DNA from: DASZQY01 sp963843565
GTDB taxonomy: Bacteria > Pseudomonadota > Alphaproteobacteria > Rhizobiales > Kaistiaceae
Direction: 5' to 3'
Assembly (NCBI GenBank): GCA_963843565.1
Contig: CAWJKY010000003.1
Location: 496,001-560,000, forward strand
DNA length: 64,000 bases
The notes under the pieces are model-generated. The model was not told the origin of the DNA and made no database searches. It saw nothing but the letters and a program-made list of their open reading frames with translations. Each line of letters opens with the position of its first letter. Position 1 is the stretch's first letter. Below, piece after piece: positions 50,940 through 59,066 of this stretch. Both the position numbers and the translations under genes were made by a program.

Positions 50940-52640
50940 ATGGCCATGGACGAGACAGCGCCCCGCGAAGCCGGGCAGGACTTCATCCGCGACATCATCC
51001 GCGCCGACCTCGATGCCGGCCGCCAGGCGTCCATCGTCACCCGGTTTCCGCCGGAGCCGAACGGCTTCCTGCACATCGGCCACGCCAAGTCGATCTGCCT
51101 CAATTTCGGCGTCGCGCAGGAGTTCGGGGGCGTCTGTGCGCTGCGCTTCGACGACACCAATCCGGCGAAGGAGGAGCAGGCGTATATCGACGCGATCGAG
51201 CGCGACGTGCGCTGGTTGGGCTTCGACTGGGGCGAGCGGCTGCGACATGCTTCGGATTATTTCGAGCAGCTCTACGAATGGGCCGAGGTTCTGATCCGCG
51301 CTGGCAAGGCCTACGTCGACGATCAGTCGCAGGACGAGATCCGCCGCGCCCGCGGCACTTTGACCGAGGCCGGCACTGACAGCCCCTTCCGGACCCGCTC
51401 GGCGGACGAGAACCTCGACCTCTTCCGCCGCATGCGGGCCGGCGAATTTCCGGACGGCGCCCGGGTGCTGCGCGCCAAGATCGACATGGCGGCCGGCAAC
51501 ATCAACCTCCGCGATCCGGTCATGTACCGCATCCTCAACGCGCCGCATCCGCGCACGTGCAGCGCCTGGCACATCTATCCGAGCTACGATTTCGCCCACG
51601 GCCAGTCGGACGCCATCGAGGGCGTCACCCACTCGCTGTGTACGCTGGAGTTCGCCGATCACCGGCCGCTCTACGACTGGTTCATCGCGAACCTGCCGGT
51701 GCCGGCGAAGCCCCACCAGTATGAATTTGCGCGGCTCAACCTCAGCTACACACTGCTGTCCAAGCGGGTGCTGACGACGCTGGTTCGCGACGGTCATGTC
51801 GAAGGCTGGGACGATCCGCGCATGCCGACGCTGGCGGGGCTCCGCCGACGCGGCGTGCCGCCAGAGGCGATCCGCGATTTCGTAAATCGCATCGGCGTCG
51901 CCCGCGCCGACAGCCTTGTCGACGTGGCGATGTTCGATAACTCGGTCCGCGAAATCCTGAACAAGACGGCGGTGCGGCGGATGGCGGTGCTGCGGCCGCT
52001 GAAGGTCGTCATCGAGAACTACCCGGAAGGCCAGACCGAGACGCTCGATGCTGTCAACAACCCGGAGGACCCGGCCGCAGGTTCGCGGGCCGTCACCTTC
52101 GGCCGCGAGATCTATGTCGAGCAGGACGACTTCCGCGAGGATCCGCCCAAGAAGTTCTTCCGCCTGTCGCCGGGGCAGGAAGTGCGCCTGCGCTACGCCT
52201 ATTTCGTCCGCTGCGTCGGGGTCGAGAAGGATGCGGCCGGCAACGTGACCGTGCTCCGCTGCACCTACGATCCGGAGACGCGCGGCGGCAATTCGCCGCC
52301 CGATGGCCGCAAGGTCAAGGCGACGCTGCACTGGGTGGCGGCGGCCGATGCGGTCCCGGCCGAGGTGCGCCTGGTCAACCGTCTCTTCCTCACGCCGACG
52401 CCCGACCCGGCCAATTTCTCCACCGAGCTCAATCCGGACTCGCTGGAGGTCGTGCCCGACGCCATGCTCGAGCCCGCCATCGTCGCCGGCAACGACGATG
52501 CGCCGGTGCAGTTCGAGCGCCTCGGCTATTTCCGCCGCGACCGCAACTCGGCGCCCGGCAAGCCGGTGTTCGTGCGCACGGTCGGCTTGCGCGATACGTT
52601 TGCCAAAGTGCTAGCTGGCGAGCCAAAGCAAGCACCCTAG
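50940..52640 (+). CDS. glnS: Glutaminyl-tRNA synthetase
   Basis: The 566-residue class I enzyme has FPPEPNGFLHIGHAKS (HIGH motif), LRFDDTNPAKEEQAYID, HIYPSYDFAHGQSDAIEGVTHSLCTLEF, the LLSKRVL loop (KMSKS equivalent), and two C-terminal beta-barrel anticodon domains. It charges tRNA-Gln directly. Many alphaproteobacteria instead use Glu-tRNA-Gln amidation by GatCAB, so a true glnS beside gltX is noteworthy. It interrupts the gltX-comEC order usual in Hyphomicrobiales. Confidence 0.94.
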   Translation: MAMDETAPREAGQDFIRDIIRADLDAGRQASIVTRFPPEPNGFLHIGHAKSICLNFGVAQEFGGVCALRFDDTNPAKEEQAYIDAIERDVRWLGFDWGERLRHASDYFEQLYEWAEVLIRAGKAYVDDQSQDEIRRARGTLTEAGTDSPFRTRSADENLDLFRRMRAGEFPDGARVLRAKIDMAAGNINLRDPVMYRILNAPHPRTCSAWHIYPSYDFAHGQSDAIEGVTHSLCTLEFADHRPLYDWFIANLPVPAKPHQYEFARLNLSYTLLSKRVLTTLVRDGHVEGWDDPRMPTLAGLRRRGVPPEAIRDFVNRIGVARADSLVDVAMFDNSVREILNKTAVRRMAVLRPLKVVIENYPEGQTETLDAVNNPEDPAAGSRAVTFGREIYVEQDDFREDPPKKFFRLSPGQEVRLRYAYFVRCVGVEKDAAGNVTVLRCTYDPETRGGNSPPDGRKVKATLHWVAAADAVPAEVRLVNRLFLTPTPDPANFSTELNPDSLEVVPDAMLEPAIVAGNDDAPVQFERLGYFRRDRNSAPGKPVFVRTVGLRDTFAKVLAGEPKQAP

Positions 52641-52670
52641 GGACGCTTTCATCGGGGGCCCATCGGGGGG

Positions 52671-54866
52671 ATGAGCGACCGGCAACAGAACGAGACGAAG
52701 GCGCGGCCGGGCGGCGATGCCGTCCGCCGCCGGATCGCCGTCCCGGATGCCGGTCTCTTCGCGCTCGTCCGCGCTGCCGTCGCGCGGCTCGCGATCCACC
52801 TCGGCGCAACCTTCGAACGCGAAATGGACGCCGGCCGCGGCTTCCTGTGGCTGCCGGTGGCCTTCGGGATCGGCGTCCTCGTCTATTTCGGGCTGCCCGG
52901 CGAGCCGCTGCAGATCGCGCTGGTCGCGGCCTTCGCGGCGCTCGTCTACGGGGCGTTTCGCAGCCGCCACGACGTCGTGCTGCTGCGCCTGGCGATCGTG
53001 GCGTCGGCGGCGCTGGCGGGGGTGATTGCCGCCAAGGCCCGCACCGACCTCGTCGCCGCGCCGGCGCTGACCCACGAGATCACCGCCAACGTGACCGGCT
53101 GGATCGCGGCCAGCGAAGAATCGGGCGCGACCGGCAAGCGGGTCCGCATCGTGGTCGACCGCATCGAGGGGCTCGGCGCGCCGGAGACACCGTACAAGGT
53201 GCAGGTCACCATCCGCTCGAAGGCCGACACGCTGAGGGTTGGCGATGCGGTAACCGTGCTTGCCCGTCTCAGTCCGCCGAGCGGGCCGGTCATGCCCGGC
53301 GGCTACGATTTCTCCTTCTTCCCCTATTTCGAAAGCGTCGGCGGCGTCGGTTTCGCCTTCGGCGCGGCGAAGCCGGCCGATCTCGGTCCGCCCCCGTTCT
53401 TCATTCGCCTGCTGCGACCGCTCGCCACGCTCCGCGATGGCGTCCGCACGCGCATCGAGGCGGCGCTGCCCGGCGACTATGGGCACATCGCCGCGGCGCT
53501 GATCATGGGCGACCAGCGCGGCATTTCGGCGAAGACGCAAGATGCCATGCGCGCCTCCGGGCTCGGGCATCTGCTGGCGATCTCCGGTCTGCACATGGCG
53601 CTGGTGGCCGGGTCGGTGTTCTGGCTGATCCGGGCGCTGTTGGCGCTCTCGCCGGGCCTGGCGCTCAACTATCCGATCAAGAAGTGGGCGGCGGTCGGCG
53701 CGCTCCTCTTCGCGACCGTCTATCTCGGCATCTCGGGCGCCCGGGTCGCGACGCTCCGCGCCTGGGTGATGCTGGCAATCATGCTGGCGGCGATCCTGCT
53801 CGACCGACGGGCGCTGACGCTGCGCAACGTGGCGCTCGCCGCCCTGATCATTCTGGTGTTCAGTCCGGAAAGCCTGCTGTCGATCAGCTTCCAGATGTCG
53901 TTCGCGGCGACCGTCGCCCTGATCGCCGCATACCAGACGCTGGCCGAGCGGCCTCGGCGCGCGGTGCTTGCCGACACCGGTGACCCGACGGTGGGGCGGC
54001 TGCGACGAACGCTCTTCGCCCTGTTCATGACCTCGCTGGTGGCGGGCGCGGCAACCGCGCCGTTCGCCATCTTCTACTTCCAGCGCCTGGCGCCGCTCAC
54101 CGTCGTCGCCAACATGGCGGTTGCGCCGGCGGTCGGCCTTGTTGTGATGCCGATGGCGCTCCTCTCCGTCCTGGCGATGCCGTTCGGGCTCGAGGTCTTC
54201 CCCTTGCACGTCATGCAGTGGGGGCTGGCATGGGTGCTCGCCGTCGCCGAGCGCACCGCCTCATGGTCGTCGGGCATCGGCAGCGTGCCGATGCCGCCGG
54301 CGTCCGCGATCCTGCTGGTGGTCGGTGGCTTCCTGTGGCTGGCGCTCTGGAAGGAGCGCTGGCGGCTTGCCGGGCTGGTGCCGATGGCGGCGGCGGTGAT
54401 CGTCGCCGCGCTGGCGCCACGCCCCGATGTGCTGGTCGACGACGCGGCGAGCGCGGTCGCCGTGCGCGGTTCGGACGGGCGCTTCGCGATCCTTGGCGGT
54501 CGCGGGGCGAATTTCGAGGTGAATTACTGGCTGCGCGCCGATGCCGATCCCCGCGCGCCCGCCGATGCCAGCCTCAAGTCGGGAACCGCCTGTGATGATC
54601 TCGGGTGCGTTGGCGCGACCGGGGGCAAGACGATCGCCTTCGCGCGGACCCGGGACGCTTTTGCCGACGACTGCCGTATGGCGGATGTGGTGATCTCGCG
54701 GCTGCCGGCCCCGAAGGGCTGCGCGCTCCACGCGGTCGTCATCGACCGCGATCAACTCGCCCGCTACGGCGCCCACGCGCTCTACCGGACGACGGACGGG
54801 TTCCGCGTCGAGACGGCGTATCAGTTGAACCGGCGGCCGTTCATGCCGCAGGTCGCCCCGCCCTAG
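52671..54866 (+). CDS. comEC: ComEC/Rec2 family DNA uptake channel protein
   Basis: The 731-residue membrane protein has N-terminal helices, a DUF4131-type OB-like domain (about 100-245), and the multi-helix competence domain with ALIMGDQRGISAKTQDAMRASGLGHLLAISGLHMALVAG (key strings MGDQRGIS and HLLAISGLHM). The C-terminal about 150 residues occupy the place of the metallo-beta-lactamase domain but lack HxHxDH, so any nuclease activity is lost. It would pass single-stranded DNA through the inner membrane. Its end overlaps lexA by four bases, convergent. Confidence 0.88.
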   Translation: MSDRQQNETKARPGGDAVRRRIAVPDAGLFALVRAAVARLAIHLGATFEREMDAGRGFLWLPVAFGIGVLVYFGLPGEPLQIALVAAFAALVYGAFRSRHDVVLLRLAIVASAALAGVIAAKARTDLVAAPALTHEITANVTGWIAASEESGATGKRVRIVVDRIEGLGAPETPYKVQVTIRSKADTLRVGDAVTVLARLSPPSGPVMPGGYDFSFFPYFESVGGVGFAFGAAKPADLGPPPFFIRLLRPLATLRDGVRTRIEAALPGDYGHIAAALIMGDQRGISAKTQDAMRASGLGHLLAISGLHMALVAGSVFWLIRALLALSPGLALNYPIKKWAAVGALLFATVYLGISGARVATLRAWVMLAIMLAAILLDRRALTLRNVALAALIILVFSPESLLSISFQMSFAATVALIAAYQTLAERPRRAVLADTGDPTVGRLRRTLFALFMTSLVAGAATAPFAIFYFQRLAPLTVVANMAVAPAVGLVVMPMALLSVLAMPFGLEVFPLHVMQWGLAWVLAVAERTASWSSGIGSVPMPPASAILLVVGGFLWLALWKERWRLAGLVPMAAAVIVAALAPRPDVLVDDAASAVAVRGSDGRFAILGGRGANFEVNYWLRADADPRAPADASLKSGTACDDLGCVGATGGKTIAFARTRDAFADDCRMADVVISRLPAPKGCALHAVVIDRDQLARYGAHALYRTTDGFRVETAYQLNRRPFMPQVAPP

Positions 54867-55573
54867 TACTTGCGGAAGAGTCCGACCAGCTTGCCCTGAA
54901 CGCGCACCCGGTCCGGCCCGAAGATGCGGGTCTCGTATTCCGGGTTGGCCGCTTCGAGCGCGATCGAAGCGCCCTTGCGGCGCAGCCGCTTGAGCGTCGC
55001 TTCTTCCTCGTCGACCAGCGCCACGACGATTTCGCCGCTGTCGGCGGTGTCGGACTTGCGGATCAGCACCGTGTCCCCGTCGAGGATGCCGGCATCGATC
55101 ATCGAGTCGCCGCGCACTTCCAGGGCGAAATGCTCGCCGGGCGAGAGCATGTCGGGCGGCACGCCGATGGTGTGGGTGTGGGTCTGGATCGCCTCGATGG
55201 GCGTGCCGGCGGCGATGCGGCCCATGACCGGGACCATCACCGGCTCGTTGCTGTTGGCGGCGCCGCTGGCCGGGGCTCGCCCGAGGTTGCCCTCGATGAC
55301 GCTCGGCGCGAAGCCGCGCGGGCGCGTGGCGGCCAGCACCGCCGGGTTCGGCTGCATGGATTCCGGCAGGCGGATGATCTCGATGGCGCGGGCCCGGTTG
55401 GGCAGCCGCTTGATGAAGCCGCGCTCCTCCAAGGCCTTGATAAGGCGGTGAATTCCCGACTTGGAGCGTAGGTCGAGGGCGTCCTTCATCTCGTCGAAGG
55501 ATGGCGGCACGCCGCTCTCCTTGAGCCGCTGGTGGACGAAGGTCAGCAGTTCGTATTGCTTGCGCGTCAGCAT
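54863..55573 (-). CDS. lexA: SOS repressor LexA
   Basis: The 236-residue repressor has an N-terminal winged helix (MLTRKQYELLTFVHQRL; recognition region SFDEMKDALDLRSKSGIHRLI). It has the self-cleavage site Ala122-Gly123 in GRIAAGTP, and the catalytic Ser157 (RGDSMID) and Lys195 (TLKRL). The linker is longer than in enterobacteria, as in other alphaproteobacteria. It represses DNA repair genes through GAAC-N7-GAAC boxes and cleaves itself when RecA filaments form. A perfect box stands 63 bases upstream of its own start, so it is autoregulated; the peptide/dnaE promoter at 27747 has another. Confidence 0.97.
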   Translation of the reverse strand: MLTRKQYELLTFVHQRLKESGVPPSFDEMKDALDLRSKSGIHRLIKALEERGFIKRLPNRARAIEIIRLPESMQPNPAVLAATRPRGFAPSVIEGNLGRAPASGAANSNEPVMVPVMGRIAAGTPIEAIQTHTHTIGVPPDMLSPGEHFALEVRGDSMIDAGILDGDTVLIRKSDTADSGEIVVALVDEEEATLKRLRRKGASIALEAANPEYETRIFGPDRVRVQGKLVGLFRKY

Positions 55574-55626
55574 GGCGGGGGACCCCGATCCGGCGGAATT
55601 TCAACATCTAGTACAAAACACGAACG

Positions 55627-55655
55627 AAACTACGCGTTCTATATGTGTTCTGCAA
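55627..55655 (-). promoter_or_regulatory. lexA: lexA promoter
   Basis: On the minus strand TTGCAG (55655-55650) and TAGTTT (55632-55627) are 17 bases apart, with the LexA box in the spacer. The -10 match is modest. Arrangement of box between -35 and -10 is the same as at the peptide/dnaE promoter. Confidence 0.5.
55636..55650 (-). promoter_or_regulatory. lexA: LexA (SOS) box of lexA, GTTC-N7-GTTC
   Basis: GTTC (55636-55639), seven bases TATATGT, GTTC (55647-55650): a perfect alphaproteobacterial SOS operator, 63 bases before the lexA start codon, indicating autorepression. Confidence 0.9.
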
Positions 55656-55811
55656 CAGTTTATTCGAACGAGCAGAGCCTTTTGGCCTGCGCGCGGAGGG
55701 TGCATACAGCCTCAGCGAGTCGAGGAGCCAAATGGGCGCACATCCGAAAGGCCATCGCAGCACACGGCCGGACGCTACCGGGGGCGGGTTAGCGGATGGC
55801 TAAGGCGTGCT
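55656..55811. other. Intergenic stretch between the lexA promoter and the IS256 insertion
   Basis: No convincing complete gene. A short plus-strand frame ends GAKWAHIRKAIAAHGRTLPGAG at 55792, which could be a leftover gene tail, but has no start or ribosome site. The right end (GTG at 55807) is the possible start of the membrane protein whose remainder lies beyond the IS256 element. Confidence 0.3.
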
Positions 55812-55819
55812 CATTCCTG
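55812..55819. repeat. Left 8-bp target duplication of the IS256 element (CATTCCTG)
   Basis: CATTCCTG occurs here and exactly at 57190-57197, bracketing the IS256-family element; 8-9 bp duplications are usual for this family. Confidence 0.82.
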
Positions 55820-57189
55820 GGTCACGTCCCTTGAGGTGGTGTAGCTCGGCGGCGCGGTGGTCATCGGCGCTTTCCCGGTAGGGTCTGGTTGCAACGCCAA
55901 CCCTTGACCGGAAGGACCACCGATGACCGACGACATGATGAACCTGCGCAGGCTGGTGGAGAAGACACCGGATGCCGATCTCCTGCGCGAGATGATCGGC
56001 TTTGCCGCCGAGCGACTGATGGAACTGGAGGTGGGAGCGGCCACCGGCGCCGGCTATGGCGAGAAGAACCCGTTGCGGACGGCCCAGCGCAACGGTTACC
56101 GCGACCGCGACTGGGAGACGCGCGCCGGGACCGTCGAACTGCGCATCCCCAAGCTGCGCAAGGGCTCCTACTTCCCGGGCTTTCTCGAACCGCGCCGCAT
56201 GGCCGAGAAGGCGCTCACCGCCGTCATCCAGGAAGCTTACGTCCAGGGCATCTCAACGCGCTCGGTCGATGACCTGGTCAAGGCCATGGGCATGAGCGGC
56301 ATCTCGAAGAGCCAAGTCTCGCGACTATGCGAAGAGATCGACGGCAAGGTGAAGGCCTTCCTCGAACGGCCGATCGAAGGTGACTGGCCGTATCTGTGGA
56401 TCGACGCCACCTACCTGAAGGTTCGCCGCGGCGGGCGCATCGTATCGGTCGCGGTCATCATCGCCGTCGGCGTCAACTCAGACGGCCGGCGCGAGGTTCT
56501 GGGCATGGAGGTCGGCACATCCGAGGCCGAGCCGATCTGGACGGAGTTCCTGCGCAAGCTCACCCGGCGTGGCCTGCGCGGCGTCAAGCTCGTCATCTCC
56601 GACGCGCACGAGGGCATCAAGGCCGCCGTCACCAAGGTTCTCTCGGCAAGCTGGCAACGCTGTCGCGTGCACTTCATGAGGAACGTGCTGGCCCATGCCG
56701 GCAAGAGCGGACGACGGGTCGTCTCCGCCTTCATCGCCACCGCCTTCGCTCAGGAGACGCCCGAGGCCGCCAGGGTTCAGTGGCGTGCCGTCGCCGACCA
56801 GATCCGGCCAAAAGTGCCGAAGCTCGCCGCCATCATGGACGACGCCGAGCCCGACGTGCTCGCCTACATGACATTCCCGAAGGAGCATCGCGCCAAGCTT
56901 CACAGCACGAATCCGATCGAGCGTCTCAATGGCGAGATCAAGCGGCGCACCGAGGTCGTCGGCATCTTCCCCAACGACGACGCCATCGTCCGCCTCGTCG
57001 GCGCATTGCTGCTCGAACAGAACGACGAATGGGCCGTGCAGCGGGCCAGATACATGACGCTGGAAACCATCGCACCCTTGAGCGATGATCCCCTCATCAG
57101 CATGCCAGCAGTGGCTCGCTGATCTCCCCGGCCCATGCCGGAGAGCGCGGCCATCAGCCGGCAGCTACACCATCACTCGGGACACGATC
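55820..57189 (+). mobile_element. IS256-family insertion sequence
   Basis: The 1370-bp element contains one transposase gene. Its ends are imperfect inverted repeats: left GTCCCTTGAGGTGGTGTAGCT (written from 55826 as GTCCC then TGGTGTAGCT), right (reverse complement) GTCCC then TGGTGTAGCT. About 20 of 27 positions match when the outer bases are included. The 8-bp duplication CATTCCTG on both sides fixes the boundaries to within one base. It is inserted between lexA and a small membrane-protein gene and appears to have cut the latter's 5' end. Confidence 0.85.
55923..57122 (+). CDS. IS256 (Mutator-like) family transposase
   Basis: The 399-residue transposase has the acidic triad D161 (LWIDATY), D227 (VISDAHEG) and E333 (NPIERLNGEIKRR), plus the C-x2-H signature in WQRCRVHFMRN (C247, H250). 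The N-terminal region has the family pattern RNGYRDRDWETRAGTVELRIPKLRKGSYFPGFL (here seen as RNGYRDR and LRIPKLRKGSYFP). The full length suggests an active element. The start ATG follows GGAAGGACC. Confidence 0.95.
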   Translation: MTDDMMNLRRLVEKTPDADLLREMIGFAAERLMELEVGAATGAGYGEKNPLRTAQRNGYRDRDWETRAGTVELRIPKLRKGSYFPGFLEPRRMAEKALTAVIQEAYVQGISTRSVDDLVKAMGMSGISKSQVSRLCEEIDGKVKAFLERPIEGDWPYLWIDATYLKVRRGGRIVSVAVIIAVGVNSDGRREVLGMEVGTSEAEPIWTEFLRKLTRRGLRGVKLVISDAHEGIKAAVTKVLSASWQRCRVHFMRNVLAHAGKSGRRVVSAFIATAFAQETPEAARVQWRAVADQIRPKVPKLAAIMDDAEPDVLAYMTFPKEHRAKLHSTNPIERLNGEIKRRTEVVGIFPNDDAIVRLVGALLLEQNDEWAVQRARYMTLETIAPLSDDPLISMPAVAR

Positions 57190-57197
57190 CATTCCTG
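57190..57197. repeat. Right 8-bp target duplication of the IS256 element
   Basis: CATTCCTG, identical to 55812-55819. Confidence 0.82.
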
Positions 57198-57275
57198 TTC
57201 TCGCCGTCATCGCGGGCATCCTTTTTCTGTTGCTCGAAAATATCTGGGGCAACTTGGTTCAGGATGCCTTCGTGA

Positions 57276-57860
57276 ATGTGGCTAGCAGGTTTCTTCGGGT
57301 TGCCGGCCGCAGCTCTGACGGCGAAGCTTTCGCTCTACGGTGTCCCTCTTGGGTTTGCCGCGTTGCTGCTGCTTGCAGTGTTTCGACTGTCATCGACATA
57401 TCTGCAGGCCGAGGTCTTTACGAATGAACCGATGCCAGCGGATCAGATCGCGCGATACCTGCGCCATAAGTCCCTCTGGGGTTGGCGAAAGAAATGGAGA
57501 GGAAAGTCCCGCTATCCGTTCCTGTTTGGCGCCATGATTGCGCTCGAAATGACCGATGCTGGCAAGACTGGCAAGGTCACATACGACGGCTACGTTTGGA
57601 CAACAGGAAGCGTGCGCGCGATCGACCGCGGCTTTTGGATAGGGCACGGAACATTCGATCATGGCGCGATTTTCGATTCTGGGAATAGACCGCAGGCATC
57701 GAGCAATGGACTACAAATCGCTCGCATCACGGCGCCGAAAAAGCAGGTGATGGCATATTGGCCTCGCGCCAGCCTTTTGCGCCGCATAGTGACGGTAGCA
57801 GCGATCAGCATCTGGCGACTTTGGGCGCGGTTGAGGGGGATTGCAGATGTCACGCGGTAA
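57276..57860 (+). CDS. Hypothetical membrane protein, probably the 3' part of a disrupted gene
   Basis: The open frame from ATG 57276 encodes 194 residues with one hydrophobic segment at about 23-41 (VPLGFAALLLLAVFRL) and a soluble tail containing RYPFLFGAMIALEMTDAG, YDGYVWTTGSVRAIDRGFWIGHG. A second hydrophobic stretch, GILFLLLENIWGNLVQ, lies just upstream in another frame (57198-57275). Removing one T at about 57290 would join them, and removing the IS256 copy would join it to a GTG at 55807. So this looks like one small membrane-protein gene broken by an insertion and a frameshift. Composition is AT-richer than the core genes. No family recognised. Its stop overlaps the MSRGK-type gene. 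Confidence 0.5.
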   Translation: MWLAGFFGLPAAALTAKLSLYGVPLGFAALLLLAVFRLSSTYLQAEVFTNEPMPADQIARYLRHKSLWGWRKKWRGKSRYPFLFGAMIALEMTDAGKTGKVTYDGYVWTTGSVRAIDRGFWIGHGTFDHGAIFDSGNRPQASSNGLQIARITAPKKQVMAYWPRASLLRRIVTVAAISIWRLWARLRGIADVTR

Positions 57861-57993
57861 ACACCTGAGCCTCAGCGAAGCCCGCAAGAAGGGCAAGCTG
57901 GACCGCTTCGCCAAGGCGCACCCGGCTGTCGGCGACCGCGAGCGCTTCGACGCGCTGCCTAGCGCGATGACGGGAAAGAAGCCCGTGGCGTGA
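57847..57993 (+). CDS. Small MSRGK-type protein, relative of the IS1595 passenger
   Basis: The 48-residue protein starts MSRGKHLSLSEARKKGKLDR, continues AKAHPAVGDRERFDAL and ends SAMTGKKPVA. It matches the gene at 26723-26935 over nearly its whole length but lacks the basic tail. Its ATG lies 14 bases inside the end of the upstream membrane-protein gene, the same membrane-protein-then-MSRGK order as in the IS1595 cassette. Hydrophilic, no known motif. It lies outside the IS256 element but next to it. Confidence 0.75.
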   Translation: MSRGKHLSLSEARKKGKLDRFAKAHPAVGDRERFDALPSAMTGKKPVA

Positions 57994-58021
57994 CCCTGAC
58001 GGCCCCATGAGGCCATCTGAA

Positions 58022-58059
58022 GAAAAAGTGAAAAGGCGGGCGTGGCGTGTCAGCCCGCC
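58022..58059 (-). terminator. Terminator of the esterase gene
   Basis: On the minus strand a 7-bp stem GGCGGGC/GCCCGCC (58059-58053 with 58041-58035) starts at the stop codon and is followed by TTTTCACTTTTTC, a clear T-rich tail. Confidence 0.75.
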
Positions 58060-59021
58060 GGATCACCCAGGCAGGCGCGGATCCAGCGCGCCGATGAGGC
58101 GATGAGCGCGCGGCTCGCCGGCGTGATCGCGCCCATCACCCACAAGCCGTGGATGGCTCCGGCAACCTCCTCGAAGGTGACGTCGTTGCCGGCCTCGATC
58201 AGCCGCGCCGCGTAGGCGCGGCCCTCGTCGCGGAGCGGGTCGAACGCGGCGGTGGCGAGGAAGGCCGGGGCGAGGTGGCTGAGGTCTTCGGCGCGCAGCG
58301 GCGCGGCGTCCGGATGGGTGAGGTCGCCGGGGCGCTGGAACGTCTGCTCGATGAACCAGCGCATGGCCTCGGCGGTCAGGAAGAAGCCTTCGGCGAAGCT
58401 CTTGTAGCTGCCGGTGTCCATGGCGGTGTCGGTCACCGGATAGATCAGGACCTGGCCCGCGAGGGCGATGCCGCGGTCGCGCGAACGGCGGGCGAGCACG
58501 GCGGCGAGGTTTCCGCCGGCGCTCTCGCCGGCGACGATGATCCGGTCTGTCGCGAGGCCGAGTTTGGCGCCCTCGGCGATCAGCCAGTCGAGCCCGGCGT
58601 CGCAATCGAGGACGGCGGCGGGGAAGGGGTGCTCGGGGCTCTTGCGATATTCGAAGGAAACGACGTTGGCGGGCACGAGATTGGCGAGCGCCCGACACGA
58701 TGCGTCGTGAGTGTCGAGGCTGCACAGCGCCCAGCCGCCGCCGTGCAGGAAGAAGACCGTTCCGATCGCGTTTCTCGGCCGGTAGATGCGGGCCCTGAGG
58801 CTCGCCGCGGGCGTCGGGACGCTGACGTGTTCGATGCGATCGACCGGATCGGGCTCGCCCGACAGAGCCGGCGTGTTTGCCTCGGACGTGGCGCGCCGGC
58901 CGGCGACGGTCAGCTCGTCTTCCGTCGGCAACGGCAGCAGGTCGGCTTCTTCCAGATATTTCCGGATTTCGGCGCGCAGGCCTGAGCGATCCGGCGCGGT
59001 CTGGTTCGTCCTGATGTCCAA
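58050..59021 (-). CDS. Alpha/beta hydrolase, hormone-sensitive-lipase family esterase
   Basis: The 323-residue protein has the HSL oxyanion motif HGGG (93-96), the nucleophile in GESAGG (S167), an aspartate in AFDPLRDEG and the histidine in GAIHGL near the C-terminus, a complete triad. No signal peptide, so cytoplasmic. Family members hydrolyse short acyl esters. It stands alone between the mobile region and moeA. A second α/β-hydrolase in the window (31463) is unrelated in motif and is secreted. Confidence 0.9.
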   Translation of the reverse strand: MDIRTNQTAPDRSGLRAEIRKYLEEADLLPLPTEDELTVAGRRATSEANTPALSGEPDPVDRIEHVSVPTPAASLRARIYRPRNAIGTVFFLHGGGWALCSLDTHDASCRALANLVPANVVSFEYRKSPEHPFPAAVLDCDAGLDWLIAEGAKLGLATDRIIVAGESAGGNLAAVLARRSRDRGIALAGQVLIYPVTDTAMDTGSYKSFAEGFFLTAEAMRWFIEQTFQRPGDLTHPDAAPLRAEDLSHLAPAFLATAAFDPLRDEGRAYAARLIEAGNDVTFEEVAGAIHGLWVMGAITPASRALIASSARWIRACLGDPAG

Positions 59022-59066
59022 GAGGGTCTCCCTCCGAGAATGATCCCAAACCCCCGCTTGGGGCGC

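Noticed and set aside
55461..55844. Plus-strand frame of 127 codons over the lexA 5' end and upstream region
   Set aside because: It is antisense to lexA at its start and ends inside the IS256 left end; no ribosome site or family resemblance.
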